DNA of 13,278 nt from Bacillota bacterium (GCA_012800215.1 JAAZJT010000002.1:1-13278); one strand, 5' to 3'. Counted from the first letter of the stretch, positions 6,757 through 13,103 are shown. Numbers and translations: made by a program. The notes: generated by a model not told the origin, from the letters alone.

Positions 6757-8308
6757 GGCTTTAATCTTCCTGGAATGGAGATTACTAACAAACAAAGTGA
6801 AAAATTACCGGAAGTATAGGCTGCAAAGTGCCTTTATTGTTTTGAGTTTCATCCTGTTTATCTTTTTGATGCTGACAATTCCGGGAGGGGTTCCGCTAGA
6901 ATTCTCTGATACAATTATGGGTTATAGTGAACTAATAATAGGCGGTTTAATTCTGATCAAGATACTGCTCAGGCTTGTGATGGGCAGAAGGTTTCCTGTC
7001 AATATTATTGGAGACAGCCCTACCCTGTTATTATGCCTGCCTTTATCCAGCCGCAGTTTAGTAATATATTTTCTGTTTAAACAGTTATTATTTCAAGCTA
7101 TTGGTGAGTTATATTTTGTATATTCTTTGATTTCCATTTTAGGAAAGGCTTTTCTTCCCCAGGGCTTCTTTTTTGCCTGGATAGGTTTTTTGCTGTTGGA
7201 TATCTGGACAGCAGCTTTGTCCCTGCTATTCTATAGCATTAAGCGACGGTTTTTTGCAGGGGGATATAATTTATGGGCGGGTATTCTCGTTGTTCTGGTA
7301 TTATTTCTAGCTTTCAGTGGCGCAGATCCGCAGACTGTTTGGGAAATTATTCATCCTCAGAACTGGTGGCCGGCAAAGGACTTTTACTTCTTAATTTATA
7401 ATGTTTTTAAGACAGGTAATTTTTCTTTATGGTCATGTGCGCTAAGGCTGGTGTTGTTGAATATGGCTGCCTTGTTTTTAGCGTTGTTAAATTTAGAGTA
7501 TACCCGTGAAGAAATTGCTGAGCAATTTTATCTCAGTAAGCAAAATAGAGATGAACAAAGCAAAATAGTTGATCCTGATGAAGCCATGCTTAAGTTTTTT
7601 GGTGCTAAGCGTCAGAGTTGGGTGGCAAACCGTTCATGGAGACCCGGAGTATGGGGCGCTTTGGTGTGGAAAGAGCTGGTTACCTGGGAGCGTCTTAAAC
7701 CCATTGAGTTTAAATTTGGTGTAATTACGTCCCTTGCTTTTGGCGGGATTTCCGGTTTGCTTGCCTATTACCTTAAAATCCCTTTATCTATTATTCTGCT
7801 CTTTGCATTACTGAATGGATTAGGTGGAGGCAAGGCTTCTCTTGGCATATTTCACTCAATGATCTGTCAGCTGCCAGGAAGATGGTTAACTAAGCTTGCC
7901 GGTGTATCTATTTTACCTGCAGTAGAGGGAAGTCTTTATCATTTCATATCATTGGTAGCTGTGTCAGTAACACTACTTTTTCTGCAAGGTATTTCCGGCT
8001 TAGTTAGCGCTGTACCGCTACTGTTTTCTTTTTTGCTTTTACTGGTGCCGCTGAATTTTATGTTTATGATGGTTGGTGTTTTTTATTATCTCCTTAGCCT
8101 GTGCCTTGTGGGATTAATTAAAAAAAGTGTCAAAGTGCTGCCGGTTTTTCTTCACTTTGTCATTGTGATAGCTGTTGGTGAATATTACCAATGGAAGCCA
8201 GGTTCAGTAATATTGCTTGCTGTGGGGAGTTTATTTTTAGCAGGATTTTGGTTATGGAGTTCAAGTCGTTATCTCACTGCAAATTTCGCCAGAATACGTG
8301 AGTCATAA
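6743..8308 (+). CDS. Large polytopic ABC export permease
   Basis: 521 residues with a strong GGAGGTGA (6729-6736) six bases before ATG 6743, which lies inside the ATPase gene; the two are surely co-translated. The protein is strongly hydrophobic, with about a dozen membrane helices in two blocks. The first runs to about residue 250. A hydrophilic cytoplasmic stretch (about 252-320, containing YTREEIAEQFYLSKQNRDEQSKIVDPDEAMLKFFGAK) follows, and a second block reaches about 515. The length and two-block layout resemble the 'putative ABC exporter' family and not the ~250-residue ABC-2 permeases. A repeat of WKEL/EW motifs (LEWRLL near 10, WKELVTWERL near 312) precedes each block, as in duplicated ABC-2 units. 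The cargo cannot be predicted. No lesion is seen. Confidence 0.82.
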   Translation: MGAVKALIFLEWRLLTNKVKNYRKYRLQSAFIVLSFILFIFLMLTIPGGVPLEFSDTIMGYSELIIGGLILIKILLRLVMGRRFPVNIIGDSPTLLLCLPLSSRSLVIYFLFKQLLFQAIGELYFVYSLISILGKAFLPQGFFFAWIGFLLLDIWTAALSLLFYSIKRRFFAGGYNLWAGILVVLVLFLAFSGADPQTVWEIIHPQNWWPAKDFYFLIYNVFKTGNFSLWSCALRLVLLNMAALFLALLNLEYTREEIAEQFYLSKQNRDEQSKIVDPDEAMLKFFGAKRQSWVANRSWRPGVWGALVWKELVTWERLKPIEFKFGVITSLAFGGISGLLAYYLKIPLSIILLFALLNGLGGGKASLGIFHSMICQLPGRWLTKLAGVSILPAVEGSLYHFISLVAVSVTLLFLQGISGLVSAVPLLFSFLLLLVPLNFMFMMVGVFYYLLSLCLVGLIKKSVKVLPVFLHFVIVIAVGEYYQWKPGSVILLAVGSLFLAGFWLWSSSRYLTANFARIRES

Positions 8309-8342
8309 CCACGACCACGATGACCATCAACATGAGGATCAT
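8304..8342 (+). other. His-rich codon tract just after the permease stop
   Basis: One base out of the permease frame, the sequence across and beyond the stop reads HNHDHDDHQHEDH and then TAA 8340-8342. Such a string looks like the metal-binding tail of a metal transporter or metallochaperone. The frame opens only from 8241 and has no start signal, so it is either a remnant tail, a frameshifted end of the permease, or chance. Confidence 0.35.
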
Positions 8343-8360
8343 TAATAAATCGGTAAGGTG

Positions 8361-8397
8361 AAAAAACGTCTCTACGTTTCCGGTAGAGACGTTTTTT
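8361..8397. terminator. Bidirectional terminator between convergent genes
   Basis: A perfect 15-bp inverted repeat (8361-8375 and 8383-8397) with a 7-base loop, bounded by A6 on the left and T6 on the right. It can end the ABC exporter transcript on the plus strand and the Crp-type regulator transcript on the minus strand, which converge here. Confidence 0.9.
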
Positions 8398-8433
8398 AGG
8401 CACTATATCAAAAATGGTAGGGTGAGAGCATAA

Positions 8434-9114
8434 TCATATTATTCCCTCTAAGCCTTGGCGGTCGAGGATAATAATCTGGCGTTGGCCCATTAAGCGAATT
8501 AGCCCCTGCTCCTGGAAGGAAGATAGTTTTCTGCTGAGAGTTTCCTGGCTCATACCTATTTGTGAGGCAAAGTCGCCCTTTGTCATTTGCAACGTAATTT
8601 TGTTATCTTGCTGCGAAAGCTGCAGTAAACTTTGGGCTAAGCGGTGTTCCACTGAATGCAGGCTGATATCTTCAATGAGATTTTCTGCTTTTTCTAATCT
8701 TTTACTTAATTCTTCCATGATTTTAAAGGCAATGGCAGGGTATTTTTTCATCAACTCTTTTAATTGTCTTCCCTCAATAATACACATGGTGGTTTTTTCG
8801 GTAGCCTCAGCATTATCTGTCATGGGCAAAGAACTAAAAAGGGCTAATTCTCCCATAAATTCTCCCGGCCCAAGTACACGAATTACTTGTTCCTTACCGG
8901 TAGGACTTAAGCGGGAAATTTTGACGCGTCCCTGATGAATAACGTAGAGTTTTTCCCCTTTGTCACCTGCAAAATAGACCATTTCTCCTTTGGACAAAGT
9001 TTTGCTGCTGGTGATGGCAGCCACTTCATATTTTTCGGCAGTTGAAAGGCTGCTAAAAATAGGAACCAGTTCAATACAGTTAGTAACCCCATGTTGGTGG
9101 CAATTGCACTTCAC
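8434..9114 (-). CDS. Crp/Fnr-family transcriptional regulator with Cys/His-rich N-terminus
   Basis: 226 residues from GTG 9114, chosen because AAGGAGG (9128-9122 on the minus strand) lies 7 bases upstream; the longer ATG at 9195 would begin before the likely transcript start. Residues 1-13 are MKCNCHQHGVTNC, giving C3, C5, H6, H8 and C13. A cyclic-nucleotide-binding-like beta-roll follows (about 17-112, with GEFMGELALFSSLPMTDNAEA), then the dimer helix (about 125-150) and a Crp-type HTH (about 178-206, MTKGDFASQIGMSQETLSRKLSSFQEQGLI). The roll lacks the full cAMP-binding arginine pattern. In the Fnr family, N-terminal cysteines can bind an Fe-S cluster or act as a thiol switch; that role here is inferred. 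The gene is convergent with the ABC exporter, and its targets are unknown. Confidence 0.88.
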   Translation of the reverse strand: MKCNCHQHGVTNCIELVPIFSSLSTAEKYEVAAITSSKTLSKGEMVYFAGDKGEKLYVIHQGRVKISRLSPTGKEQVIRVLGPGEFMGELALFSSLPMTDNAEATEKTTMCIIEGRQLKELMKKYPAIAFKIMEELSKRLEKAENLIEDISLHSVEHRLAQSLLQLSQQDNKITLQMTKGDFASQIGMSQETLSRKLSSFQEQGLIRLMGQRQIIILDRQGLEGII

Positions 9115-9196
9115 AAAATTTCCTCCTTGCAATACATTTACCCATTTTTTCCTTTTCTTTCGGCAGTAACTAGATGATCTTTTCTTCCTCAGCATA

Positions 9197-9224
9197 AATA
9201 TATCCTGCAGCAGGATATTGAAAA
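9197..9224 (-). promoter_or_regulatory. Promoter of the Crp-type regulator with operator palindrome in the spacer
   Basis: On the minus strand, TTTTCA (9224-9219) and TATATT (9202-9197) are 16 bases apart. The perfect 19-base palindrome ATATCCTGCAGCAGGATAT (9200-9218, arms of 9 around one central base) fills the spacer and touches the -10. That placement is typical of a repressor site, so autorepression is likely. It is not the TGTGA-N6-TCACA Crp box. Confidence 0.55.
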
Positions 9225-9261
9225 CTCACTTGTGTTACCTTAAAATCAAATCAACGATAAG

Positions 9262-9273
9262 GTATCCGGATAC
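9262..9273. promoter_or_regulatory. 12-base perfect palindrome GTATCCGGATAC
   Basis: It lies in the divergent gap between the Crp-type regulator and the methyltransferase gene, and shares the half-site TATCC/GGATA with the 19-base palindrome 44 bases away, but with no spacer. It could be a second regulator site or chance. Confidence 0.3.
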
Positions 9274-9295
9274 TCCGGTTTACTGTCCGAATGTG

Positions 9296-9324
9296 TTGAT
9301 AATCCGTTATATAGTAACTATTTT
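9296..9324 (+). promoter_or_regulatory. Candidate promoter for the methyltransferase gene
   Basis: TTGATA (9296-9301) and TATTTT (9319-9324) are separated by 17 bases, with AT-rich DNA downstream. The gap 9196-9391 otherwise holds only the minus-strand promoter and the two palindromes. Confidence 0.45.
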
Positions 9325-9391
9325 GAACAGTAAGAAGAAAGCTTTCCTGAATTCTTAAAAAGAGTAATTAATTTTTATGTAGGTGATTAAT

Positions 9392-10024
9392 TTGAAATAC
9401 GCAGGAATTGCCGGTTCTTACAATAGATTTTATTCTGCTTTAAATTTCGACAGAGCGGGTCTATTCGAATTAATAAAGGATGTATACGGCTGCGGCACAG
9501 TATTATATCCCGGATGCTCTATTCATATAACGCCTTCTTTCTATTTTCAGCATGTTGTTTATGTCGATATCAGTGAAACAGCGAAGGAGTTTTTTCAGGA
9601 AAATCAAGCTATCTTGAGCATTGTAAACAGCAATAAAAAATATAAGCAGTCAGCTTATATGCAATTTATTCATAATGATTATACTAAGAAGCTTCCGCTA
9701 AGAGAAAACAACTATGATTTGCTGCTCTCAATCTATGCCGGAGGTATAACAAAATCTTGTAATAAATATATAAAGCCCGGAGGAATTATTGTATCGAACA
9801 ACCATCAAAACGATGCTCAGCAAGCTTTAAAGGACTCATCTGTCAGATTGGAGGCACTAATTCGCAGGAAGGGTAAAAAATATCATATAGAAAATGGCAC
9901 AGATGATAAAATGCTTAAAGCACTGCAGGGGCATAGTAAGCCGTTAAAAAGCATGAAGAATTCAAGCAGTGGGATGGAATATGTGGATAATGAATATTAT
10001 TTTGTGTTTAGAAAGACGTATTAA
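9392..10024 (+). CDS. Class I SAM-dependent methyltransferase-like protein
   Basis: 210 residues from TTG 9392, preferred because AGGTGAT (9381-9387) lies just upstream; the GTG at 9383 is inside that ribosome-binding site and has none of its own. The protein has a Rossmann-like order. TVLYPGCSIHITPSF stands where the SAM-binding glycine loop is expected, VVYVDIS is the acidic end of strand 2, FIHNDYTKKLPLRENNYDLLLSIYAGG is the motif II/III region, and YIKPGGIIVSNN is the classic post-core strand. The glycine loop is atypical, so activity is uncertain. No substrate domain is recognised. It sits 15 bases before the GNAT gene and is probably co-transcribed with it. The segment looks AT-richer than the ABC region, which may mean it was acquired. 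Confidence 0.7.
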   Translation: MKYAGIAGSYNRFYSALNFDRAGLFELIKDVYGCGTVLYPGCSIHITPSFYFQHVVYVDISETAKEFFQENQAILSIVNSNKKYKQSAYMQFIHNDYTKKLPLRENNYDLLLSIYAGGITKSCNKYIKPGGIIVSNNHQNDAQQALKDSSVRLEALIRRKGKKYHIENGTDDKMLKALQGHSKPLKSMKNSSSGMEYVDNEYYFVFRKTY

Positions 10025-10039
10025 GATGATGAGGTAACT

Positions 10040-10366
10040 ATGATAATCCGAAAATATAAACCAAGTGACTGTGCTGTTATGGCAAAACTGTTTTACGATA
10101 CTGTGCATACAATCAATGCCAAGGATTACACAGATGAGCAGTTAAACGTATGGGCAACGGGAAGTGTTGATTTGGAAGTTTGGAATAAATCTTTTACAGC
10201 GCATAATACATTGGTTGCAGTAATAAAAGGAGAAATTGTAGGATTTGCGGACATGGATCATACCGGCTACCTGGACAAGCTTTATGTTCATAAGGATTTT
10301 CAGCGTAGGGGTATTGCTACAGCTCTGGTAAAAGAATTAGAGATGTGTTCTCATCATAAGAGATGA
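10040..10366 (+). CDS. GNAT-family N-acetyltransferase, C-terminally truncated
   Basis: 108 residues behind GAGGT (10031-10035). The N-terminal fold is typical: IIRKYKPSDCAVMAKLFYDTVH, then NTLVAVIKGEIVGFADMD, YLDKLYVHKDFQRRGIATALVKELE. The acetyl-CoA pyrophosphate-binding loop QRRGIAT is at 88-94. The protein then ends abruptly with EMCSHHKR, whereas related single-domain GNATs of about 150 residues continue with two more strands and a helix (the 'FFEKxGY' region). That part completes the acetyl-CoA site and dimer face, so the product is probably inactive. No clear continuation was found in the next 100 bases in any frame, which argues for a deletion or replacement and not a single frameshift. 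Confidence 0.8.
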   Translation: MIIRKYKPSDCAVMAKLFYDTVHTINAKDYTDEQLNVWATGSVDLEVWNKSFTAHNTLVAVIKGEIVGFADMDHTGYLDKLYVHKDFQRRGIATALVKELEMCSHHKR

Positions 10367-10461
10367 AGTGGCTATATTTTTTAACCGGAAGGAATAATAT
10401 GTTTAATCATTTCAATTCTATCCCCTCGAGCCATGTGGAGACGGTATAAAGTGAGTTTGAC

Positions 10462-10503
10462 CGCCGATTAAGGTGCAGTGGCATCTAAGTCGGCGCTTTT
10501 TTT
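10462..10503 (+). terminator. Rho-independent terminator between the GNAT gene and arsR
   Basis: CGCCGATT (10462-10469) pairs with AGTCGGCG (10488-10495) with one G-T pair, followed by C and seven T. It isolates the ars operon from upstream transcription. The rest of 10367-10461 shows no recognisable feature. Confidence 0.75.
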
Positions 10504-10524
10504 GGTTCACCATACAAAATCACA

Positions 10525-10553
10525 TTGACAACTATCGATATGTTCGATATCAT
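10525..10553 (+). promoter_or_regulatory. Promoter of the ars operon with ArsR-type operator
   Basis: A consensus TTGACA (10525-10530) and TATCAT (10548-10553) are 17 bases apart. The spacer holds a perfect dyad TATCGA-TATGT-TCGATA (10533-10549) that overlaps the -10, the standard place for an ArsR/SmtB repressor. Just downstream, ATTGATA occurs three times at 10562, 10572 and 10581, about one helical turn apart, and could extend repressor binding. Confidence 0.7.
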
Positions 10554-10613
10554 CTTAGTATATTGATAACCATTGATATCATTGATACATATAAATATGA
10601 AGGAGGTAATTTT

Positions 10614-10949
10614 ATGAAACATTCATATGCAGATTATATTCCTGCATTAAAGGCTATGTCAGATGAAACACGGTTAAGGATTATTGACATGCTGTCATGT
10701 GGAGAAATGTGCGCATGTGAGATTTTGGAAGAATTCAGCATTTCCCAATCCACTCTTAGCTATCATATGAAGATTTTATCTGAAAGCGGCCTTGTAAATG
10801 CAGTACGTGATGGGGCTTGGATGAGATATACATTAAACAAGGAAAAAACAGATGAGCTTAAAACTTTCTTTGCATGCATAACAAGCGACAAAGAAGACTG
10901 TGCTTGTAAAACGTACAAAAATAAAAGATCCAGTAGTAAATGTTGTTAA
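10614..10949 (+). CDS. arsR: ArsR/SmtB-family arsenic-responsive repressor
   Basis: 111 residues; AAGGAGGT (10600-10607) fixes ATG 10614. The winged-helix core is clear: LKAMSDETRLRIIDMLS, then a recognition helix in ISQSTLSYHMKILSESGLV and a wing of VRDGAWMRYTLN. The sensor pair C33-x-C35 (GEMCACEIL) lies where E. coli R773 ArsR has its CVCDLC As(III) site, but the third Cys of that motif is replaced by Leu. Extra cysteines (C29, C88, C96, C98, C110, C111) cluster near the C-terminus and could supply the third thiolate, as in ArsR variants with C-terminal sites. Binding of As(III) would release it from the operator upstream. It is the first gene of the ars operon, 35 bases before the permease. 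Confidence 0.9.
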   Translation: MKHSYADYIPALKAMSDETRLRIIDMLSCGEMCACEILEEFSISQSTLSYHMKILSESGLVNAVRDGAWMRYTLNKEKTDELKTFFACITSDKEDCACKTYKNKRSSSKCC

Positions 10950-10984
10950 TTATGTCCTGAGTTAGAAGGCGAGGTTCTTAGAAG

Positions 10985-11998
10985 ATGCAAATATTGAAAG
11001 CGATCTGGGATTTCTTCCAGAATCATATGCTGGGTATGAAATGGCTAAACGAATTAATCTGCAGTGGACTTAATTTATTAGGTTTGGACACAACTAATCG
11101 TTGGATTGGAAGCATTCAATTTTTTGTTTATGACGTTATCAAAATTGCCATACTCTTGTGTTTTCTGATTTTTGTAGTTAGCTATATCCAAAGTTATTTT
11201 CCTCCTGAACGCAGTAAGAAAATATTAGGGCGTTTTCATGGTATTGGGGCAAATTTGGCCGCTGCTCTACTAGGAACGGTGACACCATTTTGTTCGTGTT
11301 CATCAATACCGCTCTTCATAGGTTTTACATCCGCAGGTTTGCCTTTGGGAGTGACATTTTCCTTCCTTATATCCTCGCCTATGGTAGACCTGGGATCTCT
11401 TGTACTATTGATGAGCATCTTTGGTGCGGAGGTTGCTGTTGTATATGTTATCGTTGGCCTTATCTTAGCTGTAATTGGCGGTATAATTATTGAAAAGCTT
11501 CACATGGAGAAGCATGTTGAAAGCTTTATCCTTGCTGCTGGCAGCGTAGATATAGAATCCCCCGATTTAACAAGAAATGACCGGCTTGTTTATGCCAAAG
11601 AGCAAATGCTCTCAACTTTTAAAAAGGTTTTACCCTATATCTTAATAGGAGTTGGTATCGGCTCGCTCATTCATAATTGGATTCCTGAAGGATGGGTATC
11701 AACTGCACTTGGAAGTAATAATCCCTTTGGGGTAATACTGGCAACATTAATCGGAGTTCCAATGTATGCGGATATTTTCGGTACTATTCCTGTTGCAGAA
11801 GCTTTATTTGCTAAAGGTGCACAACTTGGAGTTATACTCTCTTTTATGATGGGGGTAACCACACTTTCCTTGCCTTCAATGATTATGTTGCGCAAAGCAG
11901 TTAAGCCCAAACTTCTGGCGCTTTTCGTTGCAATCTGTACAATCGGAATCATAATTATTGGTTATTTATTCAATGCATTTCAGACTTTGTTAGTTTAG
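10985..11998 (+). CDS. arsP: ArsP-type permease (DUF318/COG0701 family)
   Basis: 337 residues with about eight membrane helices in two blocks separated by a cytoplasmic linker (about 170-210). The family signature TPFCSCSSIPLF (100-111) is complete. The matching second-half motif is GVPMYADIFGTIPVAEAL (257-274), and SSPMVDLG (130-137) is also typical. In the characterised ArsP proteins this family exports trivalent organoarsenicals such as methylarsenite; other COG0701 members have unknown cargo. GAGG (10971-10974) is 10 bases before ATG 10985, a slightly long spacing. Location between arsR and the DUF2703-like gene supports an arsenic role. The gene is intact. Confidence 0.85.
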   Translation: MQILKAIWDFFQNHMLGMKWLNELICSGLNLLGLDTTNRWIGSIQFFVYDVIKIAILLCFLIFVVSYIQSYFPPERSKKILGRFHGIGANLAAALLGTVTPFCSCSSIPLFIGFTSAGLPLGVTFSFLISSPMVDLGSLVLLMSIFGAEVAVVYVIVGLILAVIGGIIIEKLHMEKHVESFILAAGSVDIESPDLTRNDRLVYAKEQMLSTFKKVLPYILIGVGIGSLIHNWIPEGWVSTALGSNNPFGVILATLIGVPMYADIFGTIPVAEALFAKGAQLGVILSFMMGVTTLSLPSMIMLRKAVKPKLLALFVAICTIGIIIIGYLFNAFQTLLV

Positions 11999-12011
11999 GA
12001 GGTAATAAAGG

Positions 12012-12524
12012 ATGGCAAAGCGATTAGAGGAGAAATCCTGCTGCCCTTGCGAGTGTGAAAATATATCTGAAAAGAAGATTGTTGTTGAATATCTCTATCT
12101 TGATCTTGAAACATGTGATCGTTGTGTTGGAACAGACAATGTACTTGATGAGGTCATGATGACACTTACTCCCGCACTGAGTATTGCCGGCTTTAAAGTA
12201 GAATATAACAAAATAGAGATGAAAACAGCAGAAATTGCAGAACAATACAAGTTTCTTTCCTCACCTACGATTCGTGTAAACGGTTATGACATTTGTCAAT
12301 CTGTTGCAGAAAATAGCTGTGGTTGCTGTAGTGACATAAGTGGAACAGATGTTAACTGCCGGGTGTTTGAGTATAACGGAGAACTCTATGAGGTGCCTCC
12401 GAAAGAAATGCTTGCTGAAGCTATCTTAAATTCAATATTTGGGCAGGTTGAAACCGGTTGTTCATGCGGAGATTATAAATTGCCTGAAAATCTAAAAAAA
12501 TTCTATGAAGGAAAGAAAAACTAG
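12012..12524 (+). CDS. DUF2703-like Cys-rich thioredoxin-fold protein
   Basis: 170 residues behind AGGAGGT (11997-12003), whose first bases overlap the arsP stop. The core reads as a thioredoxin-like domain: IVVEYLYLDLETCDRC with CxxC at 35-38, a helix, IEMKTAEIAEQYKFLSSPTIRVNG with the cis-Pro position P85, then a C-terminal helix. There are 13 cysteines, including C10-C11-C13-C15 at the N-terminus, C103-C105-C106 in an insertion (ENSCGCCSDISG), C116, and C150-C152. Such density suggests metalloid binding or thiol relay. Proteins of this family are often found beside arsenic permeases, but no reaction is established that I can name. A thioredoxin remnant follows within the last codons. Confidence 0.75.
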   Translation: MAKRLEEKSCCPCECENISEKKIVVEYLYLDLETCDRCVGTDNVLDEVMMTLTPALSIAGFKVEYNKIEMKTAEIAEQYKFLSSPTIRVNGYDICQSVAENSCGCCSDISGTDVNCRVFEYNGELYEVPPKEMLAEAILNSIFGQVETGCSCGDYKLPENLKKFYEGKKN

Positions 12525-12607
12525 TAATCGATGAAAAAGTTGTTTCCTACGGCAAGGTGCTTAAAACTGAAGAGGTTGTTAAAATCCTGCAGCAGGTCAG
12601 GGGATAA
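12521..12607 (+). pseudogene. 3' remnant of a small thioredoxin-like gene
   Basis: In the frame of base 12521 the DNA reads LVIDEKVVSYGKVLKTEEVV and continues KILQQVRG to TAA 12605-12607. That is the standard tail of the ~80-residue 'redox-active disulfide' thioredoxins (…PALVIDGKVV…GKVL…EEI…). The part with the active-site CxxC is gone, and the frame is closed upstream at TGA 12506-12508. The fusion point sits at the DUF2703-like stop codon, so a deletion probably removed the rest. Confidence 0.75.
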
Positions 12608-12621
12608 CAAAACGATTGGTG

Positions 12622-12640
12622 AATTCAACTTTCTTGAATT
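12622..12640. repeat. Inverted repeat before arsC
   Basis: AATTCAA and TTGAATT, seven perfect base pairs around CTTTC. It has the same 5-base spacer as the operator dyad in front of arsR but different half-sites. It could be a second repressor site or a weak hairpin near the arsC start. Confidence 0.35.
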
Positions 12641-12655
12641 AGAGATGGTTTAATC

Positions 12656-13063
12656 ATGAGTAAACTTAAAGTTGCATTTATATGTGTTCATAACTCCTGC
12701 CGCAGTCAAATTGCGGAAGCACTCGGAAAGCATTATGCTGTAGATGTATTTGAAAGCTATTCCGCCGGCACAGAGCTTAAAGGTAGCATTAACCCCGATG
12801 CTGTTCGTCTTATGAAACAACTTTTTAGGATTGATATGGAACAAACATAACGACCAAAGCTACTTGATGAGCTGCCAACTGTAGACATTGTAGTTACGAT
12901 GGGGTGCAATGTGGAATGCCCATACCTGCCATGCAAACACCGTGAGGATTGGGGATTGGATGATCCCACAGGTAAGGGTGATGAGGAATTTAAAAAAGTA
13001 ATCTCAACAATAGAAACAAAAATAAAAGAACTAAAAAACAGGCTAATTTGGCTTAAAAAATAA
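12656..13063 (+). pseudogene. arsC: Arsenate reductase ArsC (thioredoxin-dependent type) interrupted by an in-frame stop
   Basis: The 135-codon frame is homologous from end to end with the LMW-phosphatase-like ArsC family, which reduces arsenate to arsenite using thioredoxin. The P-loop CVHNSCRS (C10 to R16) opens it. DIVVTMGCNVECPYLPCK supplies the two further redox cysteines, and DWGLDDPTGKGDEEF is the conserved late motif. TAA at 12848-12850 cuts the frame after 64 codons (…DIDMEQT-like RIDMEQT). CAA at that codon would fit the family (T-Q-R-P-K), so one C-to-T change explains it. The short product keeps the P-loop but lacks both resolving cysteines. ATG 12656 has only a weak ribosome-binding site. 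Confidence 0.9.
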
Positions 13064-13073
13064 AAAATATATC

Positions 13074-13103
13074 TTGACATACAAGCTTTGAATTTAGTAT
13101 ACT
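13074..13103 (+). promoter_or_regulatory. Strong promoter of the T-box transcript
   Basis: TTGACA (13074-13079) and TATACT (13098-13103) are separated by 18 bases. It begins ten bases after the original arsC stop and leads into the T-box leader. Confidence 0.75.

Noticed and set aside
9115..9195. N-terminal extension of the Crp-type regulator to ATG 9195 (MLRKKRSSSYC…)
   Set aside because: The strong ribosome-binding site points to GTG 9114, the extension is not Crp-like, and the predicted -10 (9197-9202) would place the ATG at or before the transcript start.
9392..10366. Methyltransferase and GNAT as ArsM and ArsN of the arsenic operon
   Set aside because: The methyltransferase lacks the conserved cysteine set of ArsM, the GNAT has no ArsN-specific feature I can identify, and a terminator separates both from arsR.
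12531..12653. ATG-initiated 40-codon frame (MKKLFPTARCLK…) between the DUF2703-like gene and arsC
   Set aside because: It is out of frame with the clear thioredoxin tail, has no ribosome-binding site and shows no family pattern.
12848..12850. Programmed recoding of TAA in arsC
   Set aside because: TAA is used as an ordinary stop by many other genes in the window (for example 211, 1756, 8306), and no recoding element is seen; a simple mutation is enough.
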